Assembly: GCA_033065855.1 (NCBI GenBank)
Contig: JAVXUO010001844.1
Coordinates: 186,001 to 250,000, forward strand
Source: Escallonia rubra
Lineage: Eukaryota; Streptophyta; Magnoliopsida; Escalloniales; Escalloniaceae
Direction of reading: 5' to 3'
Length of the DNA stretch: 64,000 nt
Shown here: piece after piece, positions 34,123 through 49,100 of the stretch
How the letters are laid out: each line of letters starts with the position of its first letter
Numbering within the stretch: position 1 is the stretch's first letter
The notes under the pieces: generated by a model
What the model saw: the letters and a program-made list of their open reading frames with translations, nothing else
Database searches by the model: none
Told to the model about the DNA's origin: nothing
Made by a program: the position numbers and the translations under genes

Positions 34123-37100
34123 GTTAGTCTCTCTCTGTGGATAATCTTGTTTTCCTGATTTTATCATTCAGCAAATCTTGGTGTGGGTTGTCCTTTTCTT
34201 GTTGGTCGTCGGTGTGTGTAGTTCTTGAAAAACTCGCTAATAAGGAAAAAGAAGACAAATGAGAGTTTGCTAGGATGAAATTCTGAAAAAGGTTACCTAG
34301 GAAACACTATGTTTAAGTTCTAAATCCTGTATGAAAAGGGTACCTAGGAAACAATATGTTTACACTTTAGATCCTTTGCACAGGCTGGCTTTTATCATTA
34401 TTCTCTGTTGTCTGTGTGTATTTCTTACTTAAATTTCGCTGTCCTATAAGTTCTAATTGAATTATAAGTGAAGTCAAGGATGTGTGCTCGCATTATACTA
34501 GGAGGGTTTGCAATATACGTGGAGGTGCCACAAAGAAAGCAGTCTGAGTCAGAAGTCAAGTCTGCTCGAATGAGTTATGTTCTGATGAAAATGAATTCGC
34601 AAGTCCATTATTTATATGAGTTGGAAAGCTCATATTATCAAGTGAAACGTGGCGCTTCTTGAGAGTAACACCTTGCCGAGGTGGCCACAAATGCTGGCAC
34701 GACACGGACTAGCGCCATTGCAATGATAATATAATACCATCAAGTAGACACGGGGCTCACAATCTTCCCCTTTATACAATGATAATATAATACCACATAT
34801 AAGAACCGCATGAAAATATTGATGATATGGTTTCAACACTGATATATTTTGGTTATTTAACTCCTAATGCTCATTAAGGAGTAAACAACACATAAACAAA
34901 ACATGTATGTTAGCATTTATGTTGTTCTCCCTTCATCGTCAAAATTAATATATGTTCAAACAATATATAAACCAGATTTCTCCCCCTCAAGGTATCAAAG
35001 TCATCCATGAGTAGCAAATCAAAATAACATCAACCAAACATGTATATTTTAGGTCTAAAACAATTCTCCCCTACTTTAGATACATAATGCAACAGCTTTT
35101 AATAGTTTCTTTCAAAGTTCGAGACTTTTGAAATTACAAACTTAAACACAGCACGATATATTTCGCATATCAGTTATCTCAAAACACTCTGAATCATCAT
35201 AGCACATGAAACATAACATATGTAATCATGTTGAATCGGATAATACATATGATCACAAGAGCATAAACGTGCTAAAGAAGAATAAGATTGTGTTTTAACC
35301 AAACCATGCGTCTTACTGTCTATCTCCTTTTGCAAGATTGAGTTGAAAAGCCTATTTCAAGCTTAAGAAACCTGTATCATGTTAGTAAAAAGATTTCTTG
35401 GAATTTATTTAACATTTGCATAATGAAGATTACTTCTAAAACAACAGTATTTAGCAATATGTCCATCTTTACCACAAAAATGACATTGTATAAACGAAGA
35501 CAATGTGTAGAACTATGATGTATGGATGAACAAGACACTTTTTTTTAAGTATAACCCTTTTTTGCTTTAGCAAGTTTAAATTATTATTTTTCAAGTTTTC
35601 CACATCCTTTTCCAAGGAATAGACTCAAATTTCAAGGTGACTATCTTCCTTTTCAAAGAATTGCTCTCAATCTTTCAAAATGATACTTCCTTCATTTAAA
35701 AAGTACATTTTATGTCAATATCTCAAAATTTTTGTTTTAAGGATTTACCTGTGGAAATTGACCCATCATTCTCCTTTTTCGGTCTGAAAATCATTACGGA
35801 AGTGGAGAGTTCCTTGTTTAGAACAACATTATTCTTCTTCGATTGCTTGAAAAGGGTTTTAAATCAATACTAGCATCTACTAATTCCTCTTTAGAAGCAT
35901 CACATCATCATCATTGGAGAAAGTTTTTTACCTTGTTATCTCCATGTGCCTTGAGAAAAAATGTGGTCATGTCTTCGTCCAAACGTTCATCTTGACCAAT
36001 GGTACATGCATTAGGTACAAGTGTCCAGATCGGATGCATGTCCAGGTGTCAGATTGGTCTAATTTTTATAACCCAAGACATGGGGACATGGCGAAGTAAT
36101 AGTAGCTTTAATTGCTTTTGAAGTTATTCCCAAGATAAATGGTGTTTACGTGTGACGTTCATTCTTTGTATCGAAACTTCTTTTTTCTTTGTAGCAATTA
36201 TGAACCAAATGAAACAGGCAAAAGATAGTGTTCTTAGTGGCATGTCCAGTGACAAGTGTTGGTGTCAAATGTCCGAAAGAGGTACTTCATGCATTTTGAA
36301 GAGTTCATCTAACATAGATCTTGACTTGTGCAGTTTTCTCACTTTCACTTTTCAATTGTTGTGATAACCGGTGGATAAAAATTTTTGTTTGTCGTACTAC
36401 ATGTAGAAATGCAACTTACAATAAATATTATATTTGGCTTTAGCATGAAGTTTAACAATATAATTCTCATTATCACTCCAATCTTTCTAGCTTTTATTGG
36501 AGCTTTAAAACCATATTCTAAGTAATCCCACGAACTATGTTACATGGACTCGGTACGGGTGTCCGGGTCGGATGTGTCCAAGTGTCGGAATCGTCTAATA
36601 TTTAAAACACAAGACACGGGGACACGGCAAATTGTTCATATCTATTGTTATGTTTTAGTAGTTTCCTAGGTGAAATGGTGTTTTATGTGAGATAGATGGT
36701 TTTAATTGAGAACTTGTTTCATCTCAAAGTCATAACGAATTAACTGGAACACTATAAGATAGTGTTCATAGTGGCATATCTTATGAGATGTGTCGGTCAC
36801 ATCCCATACCTATGTCCGAGTGTCGAGTGTCCGACATGGGTACTTCTAGCATTTTGAAGAGTCCATGTAACATAGCCCACGAATCAAGATCTTGAGATTG
36901 CAAATACATCGTCACTCTACTTTTCCAATAGCAGATGTTAGACCTATCAAATAATGAAGGTCTAAAAGGGGATAGGCCCTCTACATGCCAACACTAGACC
37001 TGGTTGCGATAGGCTCACGACAATTAAGTCAAAATCGATGTCATTTGTTACCCAAGAAACTATTTAACCCAGAGGGGGTTGAGTAGGTAAAATTTACCAA

Positions 37101-40100
37101 ATTTCATACCACCTTTGATTTATGCAGCTCTGATATGCACATTACATAAAGAAATTTGATAACTTGCTGAATTGAATAGGTAAATACAAAACAATTATAG
37201 TACCAGTGAGGACAAAGAGTAACTCAGCAAATTGTTCACACGGTTCGACCCTTTGCCTAAGTTTGCGTCCTGCTCTACTTAGGCCTGAGAGTACCTAATC
37301 CACTGTACTGGTCGACTTTGAGGGCAAAGCTCCTCAGAGTACAATGCACTACTTGAAGGGAGTCACACTTTAGAGCTTCCTAGTCTGGCACGGTAATGCA
37401 CGCACCGCTTTTTGGCCACACACACCAATTATAAGCGCGGTGACACAAGGACCATCCTTGGTGTCACAAGCACCAATAACAGCCGTGGACGAGACACACG
37501 CACCACCCTTGGTGTCACAAGCACCAATTCCAACTTCGAAAGTGTTTACAAGAAACAAACCTTCTTACCTGGTGAAGATTACATTTGAAAATCTCTAGCA
37601 AGACAAGGGCTCTTTTCTTAGTGATGACACAACAATAGGACACTTGAAATAAAGTAGACAATTTTAGGCTTAAGAGTAGTTTCTCATCGTAGGCTGATTT
37701 TTTCTTTAAGTTTTCGATACAAATAAAATTTATATGTTCTTCTAAACTACTAGCCATTAATGAGAATTTTGGAAATTAGCTGTTGAATACTAGTTTATTG
37801 AGAAATAATTGTATAAAGTTTTTCTAAATAAATAAAGTCATGGGCTAAGGTCAAGAGAAGTTCCTAAAGTTAATCGCTGGTAGTCGTTGGCTATAACCAT
37901 ATTCAAGACAAGATTGCATCCTGGTCTTTAAATTTACCAAGGTCTTTAATATATCCCATCGCATTTCATCATACCTTCAAAAATTTTTAGTGCCTTGTTG
38001 GTATGCAAATAAGCCGTACAACTTTAACGAACACTTATGACATATCATTCGTCCATTTGTAAAGAAGAAGTTGTTATCATCAAACCATCATCATGGGAGA
38101 CATGAAGCTAATGTTGAATTTTCTGTCCTACAGAGAGGGAGAAAAGTGCGACGAAAGAAGCCATGTCCATCCTTGAAAAGGTTTTCTCTGGTCTCTCTCA
38201 GTTCTATTTGGTAGATACTTTTGTCAAATATGGTCCGATCAGAACACTAGCATAATTGTACTGATGAACGCTGTATGTCCCAAATCTCCTGTCACAATGC
38301 ACAGCCTAGATGGTATGGCTCGCACATTAGAATAGTATGTCACCAGTGTTTAAAACAGGTGGAATGCAGTGACCCACGTCAAAATTTAAGCCCTACATTG
38401 CAAAAACGTCTTTGATTTCACCTTGATGCAGCAAAAATATAACGAAAACCGTGGTAGAAGTAAACAGCAAATAAGAGGAAAGAGATACGAGGAAAGGGAT
38501 GTAGGAAGAAGATCTTAGCATATTTGTTTTCTTCTTCTTTACTTGTAGCATGTTTAGTATCTGTTTCTTGGGCATGTTATGTGTTCAGGCCTGCTATCTT
38601 GACAGTGTCATGTGTGCTTAAACTGCTTGCGTAAGGAAACTCTTATAGTCTATTCTACTTGTTCCTTGGTAATAAAGACGTGTTTACCCTATTCAAATGA
38701 CTTACTTTCCTTTAGCATCTAAACATACTCGTGTTGGAGGGACGCGTAAGCCAGGAAGTTTTGACATCTTCTTTAACTATTAATTTAGTTCAGGCTTAAA
38801 CTTTAGGTCAAAAATAAAAAGGTCCTCGAAGTATATGCGGGTTGAATTTTAATGTTTTCCACCAAATGCTAGAAACCTTTATTGGATTTGATTCCTAAAC
38901 TACTTATTGGTTCAATTTAGCTCCCCAACTATAAAATGGTTCAATTTGATTGACTCTTTCCTCTTCTTTTTCTTCATTTTTGTTTTCTTATCCTGCAAGA
39001 CCCCACCATTACCTCCACAGCCCTGCCACCAACTCTCTCTCTCTCTCTCTCACTCACTCACTTACACACACGCAGCACGTGCACAAGTACACAAACAGAT
39101 AACTTGCCAAGAGCTTAACTTTTTGATCGACTTCACTTTTTGGTCTACTTATCAAAAACAAATAAAGGTTACTTTTTGATCAGATTGCATTTGTCGGTTC
39201 TTGTTACAGCAAATTATAGAAGCAATATTGCTATGGCCATCATGGTGATCAGCTTTTCTTCGTTTAGGTATCGCATAGCCTACTTAGATAACTAGATTGA
39301 AAGGGTAGCATTCACTCCACGAATACTAGAGGTGTAGCAACACATTATGGGCATAATAGGTAAAAATAAAGTTCTCCCATCTTTTGACCAGGGTTTGCTC
39401 ATAAGTAATTGTGCTTTGAGCATTAAAAAATAGCTACGCATGTTTGTAGTCATAGCTGCTCGATATGATTACTCCTGAAGGTTTTTGACCAGTCAACACA
39501 ATAGAGTATCAAGCTTTTCTCATTGATAAACATAAAGCCAAAAGATTCCAGAATTTATCAACAGAGAGATGATTGTGTGCAAGAGAGGATGAGCTACCTT
39601 ATTCACAATCAACATTTGTGAAATACATTGCAAGAGGATAAATTCCATACACAGGTACACACATGATACAAGCCATCAGAGTTAATCAGGGACTTGAACA
39701 TTAGATATAGATGGACAACCAAGAGAATGGTGATGGAATGATTATTTCAAAATTTTCTGGCCCAGCTGATCTTTATAAAGTGCTCGATACACTAGCACAA
39801 TGAACCCTTGAGAGAAGTGGCTGAGAGCAGATAGGATGAGGCAAACCAGAGAGAGCGGATCAAGGACGGAGATGAGTACTTCTATCATGTTCTATGGTTC
39901 TGAGATCATACGTGTTCTATCATGAACAAGTTACAGTACCTGGAGGTCCTGAACAAGCAGAACCTGGAACTAGTTGGTGAAAAAAATGTCTCTTACTTCA
40001 GAGCATCGCTTCTTTATTATAGAAGGTCTTGTAAGTGGCTTTGACACGATAGGAACCTTCCAGAATGGTGTAGCTGGCGTTCTAGCTTTGCCCGTTCTAG

Positions 40101-43100
40101 AATATCCTTCTGATGTGTACTTTAGATATCTGAATGTCACTTCTCTCTCCTTGATCAGGTTAAGTCACGTGTCCAATGGACAGGCTACAACGATTACTTT
40201 CCGGAAATTTATTAAAACCGCGGACTAGAAGAAGCTCCCGGGAAGGTCAAGGAACTAGAATGAAAAAAGGGGAATGTCAACTCAGCCACCAATCGATTGC
40301 TTTCATGGTCCTAATGATCATTGTGACTTAACGCATATTCCTGTCTGGCTATGGATTTTACCATTCTACCCTCCTACAAGCAAGTAAATAGTTAGCACAT
40401 ATAATACTGGTTGTTCTTATATAGGCCGCTAGTGGGGCCTGTTGCATGATGCTTATGGAGCATGGACGGGGGAAGCCACCTGGGAGATAGAAGGGGGTGG
40501 GTGGGAAGTTCAAGCGATGCTCCTTATTATGCAAGTGGAAATTGGAGAAAGTTGTGTTGGACGATTTGATGGAGGAAGTCAAATAGGAGATGCCGGTATG
40601 CTGGTGTGGGAGCCAACCGGAAAACAAGTTGGAAACCAACATATAATACAATTCAATCTTATATAAAAGGTAGTACATTCGACAAACACATGTTGAAAAT
40701 CAACATATATTGAAATTCAAATAGCTTAAGAGAATGTATTATGGTGACCAAACGAGTGAACGAGCCTTTCAAACTTCCAAATACAAGTAAATTATAAAAA
40801 AATGAAATATATACATAAACCAAGTAAACCAAGTAAGTAATTAAATGCCTTTCTTTCTATCAATAAGGAACTGTAAAACTGAACTAGTGGCAATATTACT
40901 CCAAACTTTAGTATTTAAATATGGATATAGAAGTGAAAATAATCCAACTTATTAAATGTAAGAATCAACTTACCATGCAAATAAACTGTAAATAATACCG
41001 CACTAGGGATAGTCTAAAGGAGTAATAGTTAAGCGAGAGGGAGAGAGAGAGAGCTATATGCTTTGTTACTTAGAGGCCTTTTATGATGGTCCCTTAACTT
41101 TATTTTAGGTAAAAGCTCCAAATCATGTGTGTCCTACAATTCACTATGATTCAACGTACCATTTGTTGATTCACCTTATGATCCACCGATTCACTCTGTG
41201 ATCCAGGACCAACCTCGACTCTGTAACTAACCTAACCGTTTTAAATGAGAATCGAATCGAATCGTGCATTCAAATCGGGCACCGTATGATTCTAATAACT
41301 ATGGTTGGAGCTTGGTTGTGACTTCTATGCCGAGCAGCTAGGCTTTTGATGATATCAAAGAAAGTAGATTTAGTTGTGGATTTGTCACAAGTTAGTAAGG
41401 AGTTTTCCAACAACCACAAAAAAAAAAAAAAAACCCATTAGGGTTTGAAAATTTTCAACTTTTATCCACTGGATGTGATGCATGTGAAAGAAAGAGCTGA
41501 CGAAAGTCAACACTAATTTTCATTGTGGGACTCAATTGAAGCCGTAAAATAGTTTCTTAAGATTTCCCACATTAACTGATCGCAAGGATAAATTTGACAA
41601 TATTTTCTGTTGGTGAACTCAATTGGAGTGATAAACAGCTAGAGGACCTGATGGATTTTGAATCCATAGTTTAAGAGGTTTTTGACAAGTAAGCCTTTAA
41701 CTTATGTAGCTAGTACCTACTCTTTCTTTCTTCTCATTTTTGTTATAGTTCTTGAATGCATGTTGAAATTTCTTATTTTAAATTAGGTTACTTCTAATAT
41801 CTCATGTAGCCTTGGTCACTGCCAAAGTGGTATTGCTATCTACTATCATTGATTTTATGGATACCTGTCCAGAAACGGAAGTTAGGCTGAGGTATCTGTT
41901 GGAAAGTCGGAATTGATGGAAATCCCATGATTTCTGTGAATAACCATAGTTATAGAGATAGATTTGTATTTCCAAGTATAGGAGATTAGCTGTAAATTAG
42001 TAGCTAATACTTTCCTGATTTCTAGAGATTACTAGTATGTCAAACTTAACTAGCGATACATGCTTAAAGGTTTTGTATTGAATCATTTTCAATTAATAAA
42101 ATTTCAGAATTATGTTCATGGTATCAGAGGCTTAGACTCTTTTCTGGGATAAGAAACCTTGTAACATAGGCCTTTATTGCCGAGACCATACTGCTATTTA
42201 TTTGTGCCCATTTTATGGTAAGCCTTCATTGCGGAAATCTCTTACAGCAGTTTCCGTTCTTATTCTTCAGCCTTCATAGCCCTTTTCATCACCATTCTTC
42301 CCTTTAATTCCTATTTCAAAAGTGTTTCTACATGTCTTCCACGTTTTCCTCAACCGAGAAAGCTCTTAATGCCAATCCGAAAGAGGTAACACCCAGTCAA
42401 ACATTAGGAGAATTACAGAATATTTAATCTGCCTACAGATTGAATGGCGGAAATTATATGAAGTGGTCTCAAGTGATTTTGACCTTTCTGAAAGGGAAGG
42501 GAAAATCTTGAGTCATCTCGTTGGTACTGGCCCCAAGAAGGGAGATCCCAGATTTGGTGCTTCGGATGTAGAGGACTCCATGGTCCATGGTCATGTCTTG
42601 GCTATGAAACTCCAAGCTACCATACATTAGTGATAAGCTTTTGTTTCTACTAACGTTTAAAGCAATATGGGAAACCGCACAATAGACCTATTTTAAGGTA
42701 AGAGATGCTGCTCGAGTCTTTGAGATTAAGAGTCAAATCTTAGACACCATAGAAGGGGATCGCTCAGTGGTGGAGTACAATCTCATGAAAAATCTATGGC
42801 AAGAGATGGACCATTATCAGTGCATTGAGATGAAGTGTATCGACGATGCATCTTTGTGAAAGAATTTCATTGAGATGGATCGAATTTAAGATTTTCTCGT
42901 GAGTCAAATGAGAATTTAAATATTGTGAAAAGAGAATTTTCCTTCATTGAATGAGACTATCTCCATCTTCAATGCTGAAGAAAGTCGAAGGGGAGTTATG
43001 CTTTACTCTCAACCGGTTGAAGGATCAGCAATGTTGGGAAATTTTTTTGATCAAAAACCGAAGTTTGATATTGAAAAAACATCGGCTTCCAATACTGCAA

Positions 43101-46100
43101 ATTCAGAAGTTGCGAGAATTGAGTCTCGTCCCTTAGACAAGGATAACATGTGGTATACGTACTACAAAAAGCCTCGTCATGCCATAGAGCATTGTTGGAA
43201 GCACGGACACGGACATCGTCCAACACTGACTGGGACACAGGACACCGCAATTCCCAAAAAATCATATTTTTGACACCGCATGACACCACCGAATTTTCTA
43301 GTATATTTTTATTATATATACCTGTTCCACATCTAAAATAGTTAACAATAATGAATGACCACAAATAAGCAACTCAAATAAAAGCATACTTAAAAGTTGA
43401 TTTCAGTATTGTACAGAAAAATCATAGTACATAACATAAGAAAGTAATTCATTGCTTAAGTCTTACAAAGTCATGCAAACAGGAAACGGACACACTGAAA
43501 CAAGGAAATAATTCAAATAGTTCACACAATTATCCATGGATCAAGGGCTCAATCCACATCAATATTGTCATCTTCTTCATCACCCTCTTGACCTCCATCA
43601 TTACTCTCTTCCCTACATACTTCAGCTTCCATCTCTAGCTCATCAAGTGATAGATCCGTATCATCAAACCCATCATGATTATCTCCCCCCAAATTCCACA
43701 TTTTGCTCTCCCCTTCGGCATACTTTGGAGTCCTCATTGACAAAAAGCAGAGAGTAAAAAAAAAAAAACAAAAAGGTCCTCCGCACGTTAGGGTGTCATC
43801 TTGTTCCTCTCACTGAGTAAATAAAAGAATAGGTGCTCCACTTTCTTTCGACACAAGATGATGAAAAAGGTTGTGCAAGAAGCTTCAAGGCTATGGCTTG
43901 GAGCATAGGTGCACTTCACGGTAAAGAAGCCATGAAGCTTTGGGATTCATACAATAGTGACTAGAGATGGAATCATATTCTCTAATATCTCTACTAGGCG
44001 CAATAAATTCAGCATATCTAGATTCACCTTGTTACGTTTGTCCAAGTTTGGAAAGTATGTCTAAGACATTTCATCCTCTCTTTGTTGATCTCATTATCCT
44101 TGTGTGGAGGAACTCGAGAAGGGTCTTCTTCAAGCCACTCACGGGTATAGTATCTTATATAAGAAAGTAACAAACACATTTAGATACATAAGTAAGGGGC
44201 TTAATTAGTAGAAGCCAAAAGACAACTCAAAAGTTAATGTAGGATGATAATGCCTTGGGTTTAGAGAATGTGCCAAGTAGTAAAGTGGAGTATTATTCTT
44301 GTTCCAATGATCTACTAGAAAATTGTGCACCACATCAAAGAAGGTGGATCCCTTATTGGGTCTTTTCACTTCATACTTGTATATAGCTTTCTTAACCTTT
44401 TAAATCATAGAAACCCACATGTCATAGACTGGGTGAAAAGCAAGGCCTATCGGTACCACATATTCTAAGTATGTCATTTATAGGAGTAGTGAATGAAAGT
44501 ATGTAACTAATGGAATCCCACCATTCATCATTCAACACCTTCTCCTTAACCAACCTAGCTTTGCTACATCATCATCTTGATAAAGATTCCAACGATCACT
44601 AATTACCATGGCATGAAGACCACCCTTAATGAGCTTAATCCTCATAAGCATCACAATAGCAGAAGCAAAACATGTTTTGGCCACCAAAAGCAACTTCAAA
44701 TGTACAAACTCATTAAACATTGCCAATCTTATTAAGTGAATCATGATGAAATTCTTAACTAGCCAAACGTCCCCAACAATATCAATTTTTGAAATCAATG
44801 GGTCATCCATACTAGTTGCCGCACTTGGTGCACTACTATCAATTTCTGAAATCAATTAATGACAAATAAAAAAGGGATGACAAATGAACTGAATCAACAA
44901 AATCAGCAGAGGGAGACCTTTGTAAATGAGGTCGAATGTACCGAAACGAAAACTTGAAAGTATGGATGATTTTGGTAGAAACAAATAGAAGGAAAAAAGA
45001 AAGAGGTGAGAGAGAAAGAAGAAGGTACCTGTTACTAGAATCCGGCGATGGCGGCGAGATACGATGGCGACCATTTTGGGTGGGTCGTCTGCTTCATTCT
45101 CTTCGGCAGACATCAGCCACAAGAAGAGACTTAAAAGACAAGGGTAATGGGTCGATCAATATAGAGCATGCTTAAAGTTTATTTTTGAAAGAGCCTCAAA
45201 TATGTCAATCATTAAAGACTCACCCTCGAAATAAGTTTGGAAATTTGTATTTTGGCCCCATACTTTTCGACACTTCTTCAAGAAGTGTCCGATATTAAAA
45301 AAATAATTTGGAGTCTGATATTAAAAAAATAATTTGGAGAGGTGTGTGACACGTGTCCATAGGTGTCGGTGAGGTGTCACGATGTCGGTGGATTTCAGAC
45401 ACCTTACCTCGACCCATATGAGGTGTCAGTGCTTCCTAGGATCGAAGCTTCATGGAAAACCATAAAGTTCTCAGTGGAATACACGACGTAGACGTGAAAA
45501 ACAGCAAAGCTAGGTACATATGATACAATCTAGGGAAGACAGGTCCATGCTGATGTAAATTCCAGCGGTGGGGAGCAGAATTAATTCAACAAAGAAGACA
45601 TTAGAAAGCTGAGATCACTCTTTGATTCATTAGAGAAGTCTGAAGGTACCTGTTCCTTGGCAAATCCGGGTAAGCTTTAAGTGCCTATGGTTCAGATTTA
45701 TCAAATTCTTGGGTTGTTGATTCTGTGGCAGCCGATCATATGACCCATTCTTCACACAAATTCCTCATGCACCATCCATGTTGTAGCAACAGAACACTAG
45801 CCATTGCTGATGGATCTTTGGTCACTGTTGCTGGCCAAGGAGACATTATCTTAAGTCCATCCATGACACTTGAAAACGTGCTACACGTACCCAAGTTATG
45901 TAGAAGTCTTGTGTCTACTCATCAACTTAAAATGATCTAAACTGCAGTGTGGTGTTTCTTGTATTTCCTGTGTATTCTAGTACCAAGTTACAGGGAGGAC
46001 GGTTGAACATGCCAGGGTAAGACACGGTCTTTATTATCTTGAGTTACCCAACATCCAAGTGACGATCAAAAGAGACTTTTCCTGCAAATCTTCAATGTCA

Positions 46101-49100
46101 TATTCTTGGGGTTCCCCTTTAGCTTTGAGAAGCAAAATCCTCTTTCTATAGTGAAATTCAAACGAGTTAACGGCTCCTTTTGGGCCAGGTTTACTAAGTG
46201 AATTGATAGCCTTTGTCAATGGGAACAAATCAACTTTCTCGTTTCTCTCCAGCAACCCTAATGCAACAACGATCGAATTTGATCTTAGACTTGACACCCT
46301 TTAGTATTCTTAGTGTCATGTTTGCTTCGTTGTTGAAAAATGTTAATGTAAACGATTTTCACTGTGATGTTTGTGAATTTGCTGAATACCGACGTGTTTC
46401 CTTTCTTTTGAGTAATAAGAGAACTACAATTTGTTTTTCTTTGATCCACAGTGACCTTTGGGGTCCATCTCGAGTCTCTAACATTTTAGGGGCTCGTTGG
46501 TTTGTCTCATTCATTGATGCGTGGACTCGAATTCATGGATTTATTTGTTAAAACAAAAACTGATGTAACATTTTCTCTACTCCCTTCGTCCCACAAAAAT
46601 TGCTTATATTTCCTTCTTTGGCCGTCTCATAAAAATTGCTCATTTTCCAAATTAAGAAAGATTCTGTAGGTATTTTTACATATGTATCATTTTTACACTT
46701 TTTTTATTCTATTTCTCTCTCTACATTTAACTCTGCACCAACTCATTTTCTCTCTCCTGGCCCATTTTGTTACACTTTTTCATTCTATTTCTCTCCATAT
46801 TTAACACTCGACTAACTCATTTTCTCTCTCTTGGCCCACCTTCTTCTCGTCCTCTCTCTAAAGGGCAAAATGGGAAATACATAATATATGATCTAAATCC
46901 TTAATCTGTGCACAAAAAAAAAAAGCGATAAATTCATGTGGGATGGAGGGAGTATTTTTCATACAATCGTCAAAGCTCAGTTAAATGTTGAAATTAAGAG
47001 GTTGAGGATAGTCTGGACAGATAATTCTAGCGACTCCTTTTAATCAAATTTCGTCTCCAATACTTCCTAAAGGAGGGAATATTCATGAATCTTCATGTGT
47101 CGACACACCCCAACAAAATGGGGTTGCCAAAAGAAAAAATGGTCATCCTTTAGCCTCTGTTCGTGCTCTTTCTGTTTCAAAAGAATGTTCCAAAAACTTT
47201 TTGAAGGGGAGCTGTTCACACTGCTACTCACCTAATAAATTCTATTTAGTTTGGAGTCTTGGATTTTGAAAGTCCAATGGAGGTGTTTTCTCAGTATTTT
47301 CCAGACTTTAATGTGTCAACTAAGTTAGATCCGAAGAGGTTTCGCATGTGTCTCATTTGTTCATGTCCACTCTAATGGTCAGAGCAAGCCTGATACTAGA
47401 GCTGCCAAGTTTGTCTTCATAGGATATGTACCTACTCAGACAGCATACAAGTGCTACAATTGTAACAGTCGTTAAACTTATGTTTCCGCCGATGTCACAT
47501 TTGCTGAAGAAGTCCTTATCTTTAGGGGGAATCATCATCTATGGAAGATATATGGAAGATATGGATCTGTTTATGAGAGAAACATCCATGTTAGTTAAAA
47601 CATCTCCTGTGCAAAGTGAATCCAATTCTGAAATAGAACTCATTAATGAAGCCGAGCCTATTGAGTCATCTCCTAATCTTTTTGGAAGAACCATCCAGGC
47701 CAATAAACCTACACTGATGATGCCACTACAGGTCCACTCAAGAAGAATACAACCCTTGATCAATCGTGTGCAAGTTCAAGAAACTGAATGTCACTTGTGA
47801 ATAAGGTAAGTCCTTCGCTGGGATACCACTTACTGTTCTTGATTTGGATCTGCCCATAGCCACAAGAAAGGGTATTAAAAGGTTCACACATCATCCTTTG
47901 CCCCATTTTGTGTCCTTTGAAAAGTTATCAACCTTACAAAAAGCTTCCTTGCTCATCTAAACACTGTAGCGAGAGGAATGGAAGCATGCAATGAGTAGAA
48001 ATGGAGGCCTTGGAGAAGACAAAAACATGGGAACTAGTGGAATTACCAACTGCCAGAACTAGTGGAATTACCAAGTGATAGTTTATGTGGATGATAGTAA
48101 GTAATTGGAATGATCCAAATATAAAGGAAGCTCTTCGCAAGTATTTAGCAAAAGAATTCCATAATAAAGGATCTTGGGGTATGAAAGTACTTCTTAGGAA
48201 TAGAAGTAGCTCGGTCCAAGGAAGGAATCTTTGTTTCACAGCAATCTTGATATGTTAGAAGAAACAGATACACTCGGTTGTAGACCATCAGACATGCCTA
48301 TTAAGCCAAATCATAGACTAGAAGAGTCTATGGAAGGAGAACCGGCCGACAAAGGCATGTACCAACGACTTGTTAGGAGGCTTATCTACCTGTCACACAT
48401 GCAGCCTGATATTGCATACGAAGTGAGTGTTGTGAGTCAGTTCATGCAAAACCCTAGGGATGTACATCTCCATGCAAACATGTAGTATATCAGATCTCAC
48501 AATATTTGAAAGGAAGGGCACAAGTATGGAACTAGAAGCATATAAAGATGTTGCTAGCTTTGTTACCGACAGAAGATCAAAGTCTGGGTATTGTTCCTTT
48601 CTTGGTGGAAATTTAGTGACCTCGAGGAGTAAGAAACAACCAAAGACCTAGTGCAGAGGCAAAGTTTCGTTCAGCGGCACAAGGTATTTGTGAGTTGTTA
48701 TGGCTCAAGATTATCCTCGAAGACTTGAAGATTACATTCACCCTAATGAAGCTTGATTGTCACAAAAAGTCTGCAATCAACATAGCTCATAATCCAGTTC
48801 AGCATGACAGAACTAAACACCTGGAAGTTAACAGACATTTCATAAAGGAGAAGCTTGAAAGTGGATCGATTTGCAGTCCTACATACCTACAGAGGGCTAA
48901 TTAGCAGACATCTTAACTTAAGGATTGACAAGTTCCGCATTTCAAAGGATTGTTGTGAGCAAGCTAGGGATGGAAAATATCTACTCCCCAGCTTGAGGGT
49001 GAGTGTTGGAAATTTGGAATTGATGGATACCCCAAGTTTCCGTGAATAACCGTAATTATAGAGACATATTTGTATTTCCAAGTAAGGGGATTAGCTGTAA

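Larger units (their letters stand above)
35400..37760 (-). mobile_element. Ty1/copia remnant (LTR and gag) in intron 1, split by two hAT MITEs
   Basis: On the minus strand an LTR-like stretch (about 37760-37040) is followed by a gag start. Gag landmarks are FDRSNICYWKSRVTMYLQSQD at about 36950-36890, DNENYIVKLHAKAKYN at about 36470-36425, and a zinc knuckle CHFCGKDGHIAKYC at about 35490-35450. The gag frame is interrupted exactly at the MITEs at 36535-36875 and 35997-36317. Protease, integrase and transcriptase are absent. Confidence 0.65.

Noticed and set aside
34468-34662. Candidate exon 2 of the THUMP gene directly after exon 1
   Set aside because: Its translation does not match the expected KREKSATKEA segment, which is present at 38134-38180 with correct phase.
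37235-37260. tRNA-like T-loop ggttcgaccc
   Set aside because: No matching acceptor, D or anticodon arms around it. It lies within an LTR-like sequence.
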